Assembly (NCBI GenBank): GCA_013368445.1
Contig: JAACJO010000001.1
Span: forward strand, 1,488,001 to 1,552,000
From: Leucocoprinus leucothites
Taxonomy: Eukaryota; Basidiomycota; Agaricomycetes; Agaricales; Agaricaceae
Direction: 5' to 3'
Length of the DNA stretch: 64,000 bases
Every line of letters begins with the position of its first letter. The first letter of the stretch is position 1. Position numbers and translations under genes: made by a program. Positions 34,145 to 45,420 of the stretch are shown here, piece by piece. The notes under the pieces are model-generated. The model worked only from the letters and a program-made list of their open reading frames with translations. It was not told the DNA's origin and did no database searches.

Positions 34145-35640
34145 TTATTGGTATTCAGATTTAACGTACTGGTCCAGCAACTCTACTTGCTCAAGCATCG
34201 CACCATCCTTCCAAGTCTCCCCAATTTGTCGTAGACTCGCCACTGCCGCTCTCCACGCACTAGCAGTCCACTCAACTCCCGACAATGCCCCATTCCCAGA
34301 ATACGGATGCCTCAAAAAGCGGTCCAACGGCGGTTCAGGCTTCGTGAACACTATTCTCTTCTTGTGTTGCAGATATTCAAGGCAATCACCAGCCGAATAC
34401 TTTTCCACGGGCGCAGTGTTTTGTTGCCATTTGGGAGCATATTTTGAGACCGAGTTCCCACTCTTCCGAAGCTTCTCGAGTTCTGCGCCACCCACGCGTT
34501 TGACGAGCGCTCTTAGCAGTGGTGTGAAGCATTCAATAACCTGCTGGTGAACGAGGGTGGCTTGAGGTATTTGATATGAAAATGGTGCATCATCGTCAAT
34601 CATCATCCCGTCGCCTTGCGTTGTGTTGTTGCGCACAACGTGGCTGTGGTTCAGAATCATCCTGTTCAAATAGACACTATACTCTGGCAAGATTCCCAGT
34701 ATGCATTTGATCAAATCCAGGCTAGTGTACTCGTGGGGTGGAGGAGGACTAATAAATCGGAGACCTGACAGCGGGTATTCACGTATACCCAGAATAAATT
34801 ATGATAATTAGTAGTGGGGAGAAGGCTGCCTAGTTGTATTCACCTTCTTGATCGCACCGAAGGCAAAGGTTCTTGTCGCATGAATATAGCACAGTGGCTG
34901 CCTTCGACTCGAAGTATTTACAGCAATCGACAATATGATCATCGTTGTTCGACCAAACCTGTAAGAATAATGGCCGGCAACCCACACCATAACCAACGTG
35001 CACGAGAGAAGGGTTGAGCAAAACACCGTCAATAAAAACTCGAGGCTTACCTCGCCCCTGTCCTTTACCTTCCAGTTCTTAGTCGATTTGCAAGTCTCCT
35101 TTTGAGCTTGGCCTTTGACGATAGGTTGAAGCAGATCTTTGCGCGTGACCTCTCGAAGCATCCAGTCCGTTGCAATCCTCGCTCGTCGTCCAAGGGAGTC
35201 TGACTCGGTCTTCTGGCTAAACAAAGAATCAGTTTTACGCTCCGTCAACATAGATTCTGACGTTAAATCAAGCAGAATGCACCGATCAAGTTCATGAAGG
35301 ACGATTCCAGGACATATCACGGTAATTGGAACCTTTGCGAACGCGACGTCTTCGACAAAATTCCTCAGTATTCGAATATGGTCCAACAAGACATTGGTAT
35401 CCACGACGAGGTAGATAGCATCGGCGGCCACAGGCTTGAAGCGTATCAAACGAATGAGTTGATGGAACAAAGATTTACTATGGGACATACTTGCATTTCG
35501 ATATCTTGATTTGCGACATCGTCAAGCAGCTGCAACTGGGCTAGGAAACGATGGATGAACTAGACTGACTAGCCTTCTGAAATCAATCAGGGTGTCAACT
35601 CACCACTTGTACTTAATGCCCGGTCGTCGCGATGTGCCAT
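34145..35640 (-). CDS. SWT1: SWT1-like PIN-domain endoribonuclease
   Basis: Five exons, about 400 residues. Exon 1 (from ATG 35640, MAHRDDRALSTS) joins through 'AQLQLLDDVANQDIEMQ' to the PIN domain, which opens 'AIYLVVDTNVLLDHIRILRNF'. Its acids are in 'DTNVLLDH' and 'PGIVLHELDRC', and later in 'NNDDHIVDCC' and 'VLYSCDKNLCLRC'. This is the SWT1 layout. SWT1 cleaves unspliced or mis-packaged RNA at nuclear pores as part of nuclear mRNA quality control. The C-terminal half ('LIKCILGILPEYSVYLNRMI', 'LHHPYSG'-like region, 'WTASAWRAAVASLRQIGETW') is the helical Swt1 C-terminal domain. A later ATG (35488) opens the same frame but lies within intron 2 and lacks the conserved 'DIEMQ' block, so it was not used. 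Confidence 0.88.
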
Positions 35641-36004
35641 ATGAGAGAAAACGCCAGGAAAATAGCAATGCAAAGCACGTTGAGGTTGGACGTTGAACGT
35701 TGATGAGTTGCTGCGAAGTCACACTTCTGTTCGCTTGGATACCAAATAAAGCAGGTGCCCGGTAAGTGTTCAGGCTCCGAGACTCTGAAATCAAACACAA
35801 ACAGTGAAAGTAACCCAGGAAAATACAGGTGTATTGTGTCTAGTGTCTAATACACTGGGGAATACAAAAATGCTGATTATCATGCTAATAAAAATTAAAA
35901 AAATGCGATGTGCGCGTCCAGATGCCCAATGCAGTGTGATGATGCCCAGGAAATGTAATGTTCATGCTGGGGTGTAAGAACAAAACGAACATAGAAGGAA
36001 CAAT
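35641..36004. other. Intergenic: SWT1 promoter and PCF11 3' UTR
   Basis: A 364-bp spacer between two minus-strand genes. The half next to PCF11 is AT-rich (aaaaattaaaaaaatgcg near 35,888) and probably holds its poly(A) site. No gene was recognised. Confidence 0.4.
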
Positions 36005-38465
36005 TCACAGCTGCGACAATGCTAACTTCTTCAAAGGGGGTGTATGATCTGCTGCGATTGACGAGGGATCTTCATGTTCGACCTTCCTCTTGACGCCGAC
36101 AAGTTTGGAAGGTGATGACGATGGAGACCTGGAAGGAGAACGCCTTGCTCTTACAAGCGGGGGCGTAGAACGAGAAGAATTTGCCTCAGGGGTTGATGCA
36201 CGGCTGCCTGTTCCCAGTTCAGATTTGAGTCGTGTCACTAAATTACTCGTCGATGCTGTAGCTTCTGCATGACACGTTGCGTGGTAGACCTGTACCAGAG
36301 GTAAGTAAGGACAGTAAGACTCTTCAGGAGAACACACAACTTACCCTATCATCCTTCTTGACCGCATTACGCCAGATCCATTCTTCTTCGTCTTCAAGAA
36401 ACTCAATTTGTAGTGTTTCCTTACATATTGGGCACGCCACCAGCTTAGCTTCATCGCCCGGTGGTATCGTAACATACCGAGACTCAAGGTCAATGGCCCT
36501 CTCCATTTTCTCAACAAGAGCTGCGGCCTTCACTCGTGCGGATTTCACTCTGGGCATCCGAACTTTGCTAGGGGTGTCTCCCAGCGGTTCATGAACCCAG
36601 TCCTACAAAGACGTTAGAGACCGAAAACACTAATGGGTGCGAAGACTTACCTCAACACTTATAAACCAGCTCCGGTCGTGGCCACGCCCAAGGTTCTGAC
36701 TGAGTTTACGATTTTGCCTGAAATGTAAGTCGAGATGATCTTCTAGCCGTTTCTTTCCTAATGTTGTGTCAGGGTATCGTATTCCACACTGTTGACATTG
36801 AAGCGAAAGGTAGTCGTAAAGGAAATCAGAAACACTAGTGGGGTCATCACTGGGAGTTTTGAAATCAGTACAAGCGGGTGGCTGGACAGAAGATGAGACG
36901 AACATAGAGTTCTCTACGAGCGAAGTTTCCATCCTTTCCGCTAAGATCCGCTTGCGATAATCTGCCTGTGCGTTCTTAATAGCATTGAGGTCTTCAGCGG
37001 AGGGGGTAATCGGCTTGGGCTCTTCCTCAGGCTCTTGTTCCATTGGCTCCTCTTTAGATTCTTTGAGAACCTCAACAGCTGAACCGGACACAAGGCCGGA
37101 CTTCATAAGCGAGGACAGAATGCTGGATATGTGAAGGTGAGCTTGATTAGTAGGGATGGTTGTCTCAGCAGAAGCTGGTACTGAAGGGGCAATGGGTTCA
37201 GATTTCACAGAGACGGGGGTTGAGTAAGAATTGGGATATGAGGCCGGGGGAGGCGGGTATGTGGTGGGCGCTGGAGGTGCGAACTGGGTGGCAGGCCATT
37301 GGGTTTGGGGGGCCTGGGGCGCCGGGGGGGCTTGTGCGGGTGGAGGGCGCACGAGTCCTCGGAGTTGACTGAGGATCTGACCGAGCTCATCTTGAGAAAC
37401 CCCAGCCTCGACAAGACCTCGTAGCTAAGGTATCAAGTTAGTAACATTGCAGAAGAGATTCCAATTGGGGCATACCTGAAAGAGGACCTGAAGATGATGT
37501 TTGGATGTCATATCATTAGGGTTAACCTGAATCGCGCGCTCTTTTGCTTGGAGAGCGAAGTTTAATTCACTCATGACTTGCGCTTTGGTTATTTGGTTAG
37601 GACCCTGTGGTAGATCAGAGCGAGCACTCAAGTAAAGAAGGGGGGTACTCGCCGCTTGATCACCCCAGATGCCCCGTTCAATCGCCATTTGAGGGGCAAG
37701 ACCGAATAATTCTTTACCATTAGGAGCACCGGTGCGCCAGGTCAGAAGCATCTCGTCCATCTTACTGCGTGTATTATCATCCACCAATCTATACGTTTCG
37801 AGAAAGAGAGGGATGACGAATGGAGCAAATACCCGTGCATAAGGGTCATACACATTTTTGGAGATTGCGTCGAGAAGGTAGAAGGCGGGAAGTTTCATCC
37901 AAGGAGGAACCTGAGATTGCCAAAAAGGGTAGGTATTAGTCAGCGTATCCGTGGAACGTTGCAGGGTAGAACACAATGGGCAAACGAGCAATACCCTTGA
38001 GGCAGAACGCTCTAAATCGCGTTTGGTGTCTCATGCTCAAGTCTATGCTACGACTAGGTACATGATGTATTGACACAAAAACCGCATGAATCCCATGTAA
38101 TCCCCTCGGGTTTCGCATACTACAATAGCGAAGATGAAAACCCGATAAAGTCGATGGATACTCACCTTGCGGATATGGCTGTCGAGACATTGTGCAACGA
38201 TGTCTGCGTATCGAGAGTATTCTTGAGCGTAGAAAGATAGACTCTGAATGATTGGCCGAGAGTTGAATTGTAGCTGGTCTAGTCGACTGCTATAATCCCT
38301 ACGAAAACTGGCTGGGTCAATGAAGACGTGAGGTGGAGAATGTGATTGGGGCGGAGGGGACTGCTGAGGATACTGGTACTGATAACCCGGCTGAGGAGCG
38401 GGAGCGGCATAAGTGGGGCCACCATATGACGGCTGACCGTAATAATTCTGTGAATAAAGAGACAT
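36005..38465 (-). CDS. PCF11: Pre-mRNA cleavage complex II factor PCF11
   Basis: About seven exons from ATG 38465. PCF11 bridges the RNA polymerase II C-terminal domain and the 3'-end cleavage machinery and is needed for termination. The N-terminus is a low-complexity Tyr/Pro/Gln/Ser segment (about 45 residues). It is followed by the CTD-interacting domain: 'DYSSRLDQLQFNSRPIIQSL', 'KLPAFYLLDAISKNVYDPY', 'ETYRLVDDNTRSKMDEML', 'TWRTG'. The middle is Pro-rich (APPAPQAPQTQWPATQFAPP). Two zinc fingers flank the Clp1-binding stretch: 'CQQCGIRYPDTTLGKKRLEDHLDLHF' class C2H2 with 'WF' after it, and 'VACPICKETLQIEF' with 'RVYHATCHA'. The C-terminus is Ser/Arg-rich and basic. The CID and zinc-finger order match the family. 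Confidence 0.92.
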
Positions 38466-39178
38466 TTTAATGCGAAAATTCGCAAGAGTGTCCACTTGGT
38501 ACAGATCGCGGGGAGACCTCAAGTCGAGTACAAAAATCGAGACCGAAAAAACCGAACGGCGAGTACAGTGGCGGAGGTGTATTATTTTTTCAAGTCACAC
38601 AACTTGCCACAGACGACGACGACGAAATGCTTCGAGATGATGGTGAAGAACAAGAGTACTCGTGGCAGCTCGGAGCATTTGGCCTATTTCAAACTCCGAT
38701 CAAAACGCCATTGTCAGCCACCTGACTCAGAAGCGGGAGTCAGACCAAACCGAAAGCTCAGAGGCTGTTCTGGGCAAGGAGATTACAGGAAATCGCCGTC
38801 GTCGTTGAGTACGCTCTAGGACGGGGAAACTAATTTATTCTTTAAGTCGGCGACTTCGAAGTCCAAAGTTTATTTGCTTGGGTTACCATCTATTAGGCTC
38901 GGCGAAGTCCTATTTGGGATTGGAACAACTTCAGTATTATGTCAGCAAATCTGAAGCCAGGCAAAGCCTCAAGTCCACCAAAGCCCTACCCACTGCCCAA
39001 AACTCACCGCTCAAGGTACGTAGTCTGCATTGTTGCCCGTCATAATCGAATCCAAAGCACTCTACGACACTTTATCGTTCGTTTGGTACCGGTTTCATGA
39101 AAATCGGCCCAGTGCCAGTGCTGGATGCGAAGGTGGAAGTTTGGATGGACTTATGCTGATCTCTCCCCAATATTGCAG
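38466..39178. promoter_or_regulatory. Divergent region PCF11 (-) / RPL9 (+), with an RPL9 5'-UTR intron
   Basis: A 713-bp interval between diverging start codons. A strong donor (caag|gtacgt at 39016) pairs with an acceptor (tattgcag ending at 39178) that directly touches the RPL9 ATG, giving a 163-nt 5'-UTR intron. Such leader introns are common in fungal ribosomal-protein genes. The rest shows no coding sequence of its own. Confidence 0.55.
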
Positions 39179-39905
39179 ATGCGCGACGTCCTCAAGACCG
39201 AAGAACTCGATATCCCCACAGGCGTTGATATTTCCATCAAGTCTCGTCTTATCACTGTCACTGGACCTCGGGGCACACTGAAGAAGAACGTTCGTCATGT
39301 AGACATGGACATTCGGTTATTGAAGGGCAAGACCACCAAAGTCAGCCTTGCAGTCTGGCAGGGAGGTCGCAAGCACGTCGCTTGCCTGCGCACAATCCGT
39401 AGCTTGATCAACAACATGGTTACTGGTGTGACGAAGGTGTGTTGAATGTTTGTTATGTCGTAGACTGAACATTGACATTTTTGGCAGGGCTTCCAATACA
39501 AAATGCGTGCAGTCTATGCCCATTTCCCTATCAACTGTATCATTCAGGATAGTGGAAAGTCCGTTGAGATCCGCAACTTCTTGGGCGAGAAGGTGGGCAG
39601 AATCGGCGTAATACGAGCAAATACTTAATCTTCTTCAGACTGTGCGACACGTCGACATGCTGGATGGTGTTATTATCTCAGAATCAAAAGCGCAGAAGGA
39701 TGAGTTGATCATTGAGGGCAATGATATTGACAACGTTTCTCAATCTGGTGAGTTTAATCACTGTGACGGTTGGAATCGGACCAAACTTGAAACCCTTGTA
39801 GCCGCCTCTATCCAGGGAATCTGTCGTGTTCGCAACAAGGATATTCGTAAATTCCTGGACGGTATCTACGTGTCGGACAAGGGCACAATTCTCCAGGATG
39901 ATTAA
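39179..39905 (+). CDS. RPL9: 60S ribosomal protein L9 (uL6)
   Basis: Four exons (39179-39436, 39488-39592, 39639-39747, 39802-39905) give 191 residues, the same length as yeast Rpl9. Conserved blocks: '[21 protein letters not shown]', '[19 protein letters not shown]', '[25 protein letters not shown]', '[10 protein letters not shown]' and '[18 protein letters not shown]'. It sits at the base of the L7/L12 stalk in the cytosolic large subunit. The ATG directly follows an acceptor AG, so the leader intron ends at the start codon. Codon use is biased as in RPL6. The gene converges on STE14, with 160 bp between stops. Confidence 0.95.
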
Positions 39906-40065
39906 GGGGTTTTCGCTATGTCATATGGTGTATTGTTCTTCCATGTCTCCAACCTATGATAATCAAAATGCGCATCATGGCACGGCAGGCTTAACTGCAC
40001 TGGGATTTGAGCTTTCCGAGCAACGCGAGAATCAAGATATGACAAAACCGCACGGACTACTAGTA

Positions 40066-41062
40066 CTAAGGAATGAATGGAATTTTCGTCCCAACCCGCC
40101 GGCGGTATCCAACATAATCCTGTCCAAAAAACTTGATAAGGGCGCGTTCCTCGGCTGTAACGTTAAGTACTAGTATATATCTGCACATAAATGTAAGGAC
40201 ATACCACGCGTGCGATAGTAGAAGAACCTCCAGAGGAGGAAGGAATACAAACTAAAAGACACTGGGTTCTGTAATACCAATTGTGTACCCAAGGCCCAAT
40301 AGAAAAATCCAGCATAGGATGGATGACGGAACCACCTGCTTCAACTCAGTAATAAACTAGTACTTGGATGATCAACCTACGCATAAATTCCGTCTGTGAC
40401 TAGTTTGTGATTACTACGTTTCTCGAATGCCACCGCATGGGAGAAGTTGGTGGACGCGTGAATCATGGCGAGTGAACGCAATGCTTGCCCACATAGCGTG
40501 ATAATGACACCTAGAAAACCGACTCGGGGTTTATCATAAGGTAAAAAATACTATGAAAATGAGAGTGTACCTATCTGAGAAATGTATGCGATTCTTTTCC
40601 CTCCAGGCATGAAATGCAGGGTGATCAGGTACTCGCTGAGAGCGGTAGCATGAGCGATATGATACATATTTCCATTGTTTAGGAGAAAGGCTATGCGACT
40701 ATGTTAGGAATGACGGAATGATTCCTAGAGGCAGGGATAGACTCACAGTCGATATTACACTTTTCGAGATTCCAACCAGCAGTGACAGCAAACTCGGCCC
40801 AGTGAAAAAAAGACCAAGCACAGAAGAAGAAAGCAAGCTGGTACGTAGACCACCAGTACCCCTCGAAACCACCAAAAACAAATACAAGGAACGAAACCCC
40901 GAACAAACCGCCGAGCGCAAATGCGATGATGGCCACAGCAAGAGGGGTATTGGGCAGGCTGCCGCGGAGGTCTGCCGCATCCGATTTCAAGTTAAGTGAG
41001 TTCTGGGCGGCAATACGCTGGCGCAAGCGTTCCTCTATCTGGTCCAGATCTTCGGATGCCAT
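40066..41062 (-). CDS. STE14: Protein-S-isoprenylcysteine O-methyltransferase (ICMT, STE14)
   Basis: Five exons from ATG 41062, about 245 residues. The enzyme methylates the C-terminal prenyl-cysteine of Ras-type proteins and mating pheromones at the ER membrane. Spans include 'LAVAIIAFALGGLFGVSFLVF' and 'STYQLAFFFCAWSFFHWAEF'. The ICMT catalytic block is present: 'HAVAFEKRSNHKLVTDGIYAWFRHPSYAGFFYWALGTQLVLQNP' as one continuous reading across an intron, with the 'RHPSY' and the final 'EERALIKFFGQDYVGYRRRV' motifs that bind S-adenosylmethionine and prenyl substrate. The last intron falls between 'YYRTR' and 'AEERA'. It shares a 170-bp promoter with MEF2. In a basidiomycete this enzyme acts on the lipopeptide pheromones of the B mating locus. 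Confidence 0.92.
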
Positions 41063-41232
41063 TGCTCAGGAAGACAAATGAAAGTTGAAAGAGACAAGAC
41101 AATCATATTTGCGTTGATGTTGAAACAATAAGGGTGTAAGGTTGTTTATGACTGTTGATAGACGCGACCGGCTCTGAATCCTCAATTGAAAGGTTGAGCA
41201 CGCGTCTAGTCACGAGTGTCTGCTGCTCGTCC
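41063..41232. promoter_or_regulatory. Bidirectional promoter STE14 (-) / MEF2 (+)
   Basis: A 170-bp spacer between two diverging ATGs. There is no clear TATA element and no recognised factor site. Confidence 0.4.
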
Positions 41233-43760
41233 ATGCTTTGGCTTCGCCGGCCTTGTCGCTCTTTGCCGCAACACCATGTTTTATCAAGGCGATTTTACTC
41301 GACAAAAAAGCCTCATGACCCCTCAAAACTTCGTAATATGGCGCTGGTCGCTCATATAGGTGACTGGTTTTGTACTATTTTGGACTGACCTCTTGATTGA
41401 ATTTCTCCCTCCTAGATTCTGGAAAGACGACTCTGACTGAATCAATATTGTATAAGTCATCTTACCTTGCGGAATCGGGGACAGTCGATACTGGAAGCAC
41501 TACCACCGACTTTTTGCCTGTGGAAAGGGAGCGAGGAATCACTGTCCAGTCCGCCAGCATTCCTGTGCAATGGAAGGATTGGAAATTCAATCTTATAGAC
41601 ACCCCTGGACATGCTGACTTCGGTATGGAGGTCGAAAGTGCCAGCCGCGTCGTCGATGGTGCAGTTGTTCTCATAGACTCTGTTGAGGGTGTTGAAGCTC
41701 AGACTAGAGGAGTCTGGACGCAGCTCAACCGGTGAGTGACTAACCTTCTGCTGAAGTCTGAGCTTGACCAAATGCTTTTGATCTAGATATGGCGTCTCAA
41801 CGAAATTAATTTTTCTAAACAAAATAGATCGTCCCGGAGCTTCCTTCAAAACTGCCATGTCCTCAATTTTGTTGAACCGGCTTCATCCTCAACCATTGCC
41901 TTTGGTCTTACCAATCGCGTCTTTCAGACCCTCCGCTTATCAACATGCAGAGCCCGGTATCCAAGGTCTTGTCGACCTAGTAAGGTGGAAACTCTGGCGT
42001 TGGGACGAAGGGCAACCCTCTATGGAAGCTTTACCGCAGACAGCGGATGCTCTTCACTCTACTTTTGAGCCTAATCATCCCCTTCCACTTCACCTAGTCG
42101 CTGCACGGACCCAATTTTTGGATAACCTCTCCATGCACTCAGAAGAGCTCCTTGACACATTACTTGGGCTACCCTCGTCTCCCGATGCGTATCTCGGTGT
42201 TAAGGACACACAGATACTTCCTCACCTTCGGCAAGCATCCCTGCAGAATTCTATAATGCCCGTTGTTTGTGGCTCTGCTCTCCACCATATAGGCACGGAA
42301 TTGGTCCTTGACTATGCTGGCGAGCTCTTCGCCAGCCCATTGGATGTTCCCCACGACCCCCAAAACCCTAACTCTCCTTTACGACTTCTTGCCTGGAAAG
42401 TCAACTGGGACCCGAGAAGAGGCTGGATGACTTTTGTCCGTGTATATTCTGGTACGTCTATCGCCCCAACACTTCACTATGCGAGAATGCCAACCATCTC
42501 TCCCCAGGCACGCTCACGCGCCAAAGTAAGCTTCTCAACACCAACAGAAACCAAAAGGAAGTCATTTCAAAACTCATGCTCCTCTATGCCTCCGAATTTA
42601 GAGAAGTCGACGAGCTTCCGTTTGGTTCAGTTGGTGTTATAATTGGTTTGAAGCATACTCGCACGGGTGATACCCTCGTTTCCACCGGAACTCCTGCTTC
42701 TGCCCGCTCTGTATTGCGGGATATCACTCCTCCTCCCGCTGTCATCTCTGCCTCCGTCATACCCCAATCTCATGTGGATCTAGAGCCAGTTCAAAACGCT
42801 CTCGAATCGCTGGCCCGGACAGACCCTTCCGTTCGCATAGATATCCAGGAAGGACAGGTCCTAGTCCATGGTCTTGGCGCTTTGCATCTAGAGATCGTCG
42901 AAGGGCGACTTAGAAATGAGTGGAATGTGAATTTCGAGTTCGGTAAACGAAGAGTCAGCTATCGCGAGGGCCTGGGCCCCGGCGTTCCCAAGCAAGGATG
43001 GGATACCTGGAACGCCGACGTTGGCAGTGGAAAACGTATATCTGTCAATGTCCCTCTGATCATACGCCCCTTAGAGGATGAAGAAGAGGGGAATCCCGTA
43101 TGGGACGGCAACAAGGTCCTCGATGATAAAGGCAACGCCCTCCCGGCTCCGGAGTCTATCCCTGTTGGGCCGCTTTCGTACGTCGCCCAAGGCATTGCAA
43201 GTGCGCTATCTGCTTCCCCTCACTCCTCACTTGCCATGACCCACGTCTACATACAAGTGCCCAAACAAGCTTTATCCAAAGAAGTAACACCTTCTATTCT
43301 CACCGGGGCTTCTGCAGGTGTGGTCCGTCAATTCTTCCGCAGCGCGGGTTCCGGGCCCATCATGGAGCCCTTTATCAACCTCAAAGTCACTGTTCCAGAG
43401 AGTCATTTGGGCAAGGTTATCCGAGACCTGACTGAACATGGCGGAGAGGTATTAGAACTCGGTTCTGGGTCATCTACTATCACAGAAAACGAAGTCACTG
43501 GTGGATTTTCTGAAGAGGGTGTTTACATACCACCACTTTGGCTGACCCCTTCTGCTACCAATGCCGCATTGAAATCGGCGAACTCAAGAATCAAGCGTGC
43601 CGTTCACGGGTTGGCCCCGTTGAGCCAATTCTTGGACTATTCGCAACGGCTTCGTGCTCTTTCCGAAGGAAATGGTACATTCGAAATGTTTACAGCAGGA
43701 TTCAAAGGGGTATCAGAAGCTCGGCGATTGGAGATCCTCCGCGAAATTGGCAGAGCATAA
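41233..43760 (+). CDS. MEF2: Mitochondrial elongation factor G2 / ribosome-releasing factor 2 (MEF2)
   Basis: Four exons from ATG 41233, about 785 residues. The first 35 residues are Arg/Ser-rich with 'MLWLRRPCRSLPQHHVLSRR', a mitochondrial presequence. The GTPase domain shows G1 'AHIDSGKTTLTE', G2 'ERERGITVQSA', G3 'DTPGHADFG', G4 'LNKIDRPGA' and G5-type 'PVVCGSA'. Domains II-V follow, including 'GSVGVIIGLKHTRTGDTL', 'HGLGALHLEIVEGRL' and 'PIMEPFINLKVTVPESHLGKV'. MEF2, unlike MEF1, works with the ribosome recycling factor to split mitochondrial ribosomes after termination. MEF2 is chosen over MEF1 because of the long insertions and sequence drift in domains II-IV; the choice is not absolute. 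Its stop is 29 bp from that of the next gene. Confidence 0.88.
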
Positions 43761-43789
43761 CGAGCATATTAGATTAGATGGAATTGGAA

Positions 43790-44632
43790 TTACAGTTGCC
43801 TTACTTCATCTGCGTCACCGAAAAGGACCGTCCCTTCCATCTCATCATCATCCTCAACTGCTCCAGGTCTGCTATCACCAGCCAAATTTAGTGCCTGGCT
43901 AAACGCCATCATTCCCCCCACCTCAGAATCGTCGTCACTACTCTCCATTGTTTCAAGATCATCCCAAGGATTGGTTACAGGATCGGGCTTTTGGGATTGA
44001 GTTTCATCCGGGTCAACATCCTCGTCGGCTAAAAACAAGGGCGTCTTGGAACGAGCGATGGTAGTTGATGCTGGAGGTACAGAAGTCTGCTTATCTGTAG
44101 ATTTTTTACTAGCGATTCCACCTAGTTCCTGAGGTGGGCGAGTTGAGGAGCGGATTATGGGCCAGGGCTCTACGACAATACATAGACATAGACCATAAAT
44201 GCAGAAACCTTTGTACTTTAGTTGAAGTGCCGGCTTTGGCTTTTCCTCTTCCTCGTCTGCAGGAAGACCAAAGGTATCTTTCCGGGGCCTCCAGCTCTCA
44301 TCATCCTCATCTGTATCTTCTTCCGCGTTGAGATCAATCATATCTTCGTCTTGATCAATATCGACTATTTCTACTACCCGCTCCTTTTTCTTCGTGGCGG
44401 ACCCGTCAGTCTCGGTGACGTCTGAATCATCTAACTCAAGGGTTGCATCTTTCCTCTGTTTCTTGACAGATCGAGATGGTGGTGGGCTCAAAGGGGTGGA
44501 ACCAGAGCGGGTTTTCCGTTTTCTCTGCGTTCTTCGAGGGTTGGTGGTGGCAGTGGAGGTGGCTGCAGGAGTCTGGGTAGAGGACTGAACAGGTATATGG
44601 CTTCTTGCGACATAATTCCTCGTCTGGGCCAT
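43790..44632 (-). CDS. Acidic, probably nuclear orphan protein
   Basis: A single open frame of about 280 residues; I recognise no named family. ATG 44632 (MAQTRNYVARS) is preferred because the alternative upstream ATG at 44659 adds only nine residues. The N-terminal third is basic with a likely bipartite nuclear signal (RRTQRKRKTRS and later SVKKQRKD). The middle and C-terminus are strongly acidic (DIDQDEDMIDLNAEEDTDEDDES). Between them is one compact, hydrophobic island: 'LQLKYKGFCIYGLCLCIVVEPWP' over about 20 residues (split here: LQLKYKGF, then IYGLCLCIVVEPWP). It looks like a conserved beta-strand core and is probably the only folded part. A 39-nt intron could be drawn inside it (gtttctg...cgtag) but would delete this island. 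Confidence 0.6.
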   Translation of the reverse strand: MAQTRNYVARSHIPVQSSTQTPAATSTATTNPRRTQRKRKTRSGSTPLSPPPSRSVKKQRKDATLELDDSDVTETDGSATKKKERVVEIVDIDQDEDMIDLNAEEDTDEDDESWRPRKDTFGLPADEEEEKPKPALQLKYKGFCIYGLCLCIVVEPWPIIRSSTRPPQELGGIASKKSTDKQTSVPPASTTIARSKTPLFLADEDVDPDETQSQKPDPVTNPWDDLETMESSDDDSEVGGMMAFSQALNLAGDSRPGAVEDDDEMEGTVLFGDADEVRQL

Positions 44633-44659
44633 CGTTAATGTCGGACCCTCGTGGCGCAT

Positions 44660-45420
44660 GACTCCGTATCTGCGTACCTTAATTGCGACCGAATGTGGCT
44701 CTGTCCGACGCAGAAAGTAGCAAAACTGGTAGGTTTCTGGAGGTTGATTCGTTCACATGAGTTATATATGTGCGTGAAGAACTACTGTTACACACATACC
44801 ACCACGATGTGTATCTACTGTTGCTTTTTTCGCTGCAGCAGGACTCGTGAGTAATCCATCCTCGGCCTGTAACTTGTTTAGGATCCTAGCACCGAGAATT
44901 CAGCTTTGAGGGATCTTGGCACGATAGATTTTAGAGTGCGAAACCAACCGAGGACGAAGATCAGAGAGGACATGCTGTAGTACTTGGTCTGACATCCAGT
45001 CTAGATGTCGTTCGTCTAGATATAGCTTTTATTTCGTTAGAGGGTTCCATAGACAACGTAGGACTGCGTGGCTCACATATACGGGGAGGACAGTCTGTTC
45101 GGCTATTCGGAGGTAGTAAAGGTTTCGCGCCTTGAAACCCATTAGCGACAGAAGGAGAGCAAGACAGTTTGAGTATATAATCAGAGGGAAGGAGGAGGGA
45201 GGAGTAAGCGTGTAAGATTTCAAGCCAGTTCAGTTGGGGGTCATACCAAGCACTGATCTCAATATTTGATCGCAAGCCCTTAAAGGCTATTATGTACTTA
45301 GATGTCATACATTCATGTCAAGAGAGTCGGGACGTGTATTTCACCACATTCTGTGGGCGGAAGCCCATAAAACCTTAAGAATAAATTTACAATTTTCTAG
45401 CTAAAACCCCACGACTTCAC
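44660..45420. other. Intergenic between the orphan gene and the polyol dehydrogenase
   Basis: A 760-bp gap between two minus-strand genes. A minus-strand open frame of 115 codons (44961-45308, starting MTSKYIIAFKGLRS) is visible but has no family resemblance and unusual composition, so it was not called. Nothing else was recognised. Confidence 0.4.

Noticed and set aside
35410..35488. Alternative SWT1 start at ATG 35488
   Set aside because: The frame is open, but this ATG lies in intron 2, and using it would drop the conserved 'DIEMQ' block that joins smoothly to the PIN domain from exon 2.
44961..45308. Minus-strand open frame of 115 codons beginning MTSKYIIAFKG
   Set aside because: No family resemblance, no introns, odd composition, and it sits in an otherwise empty spacer. 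Most likely chance.
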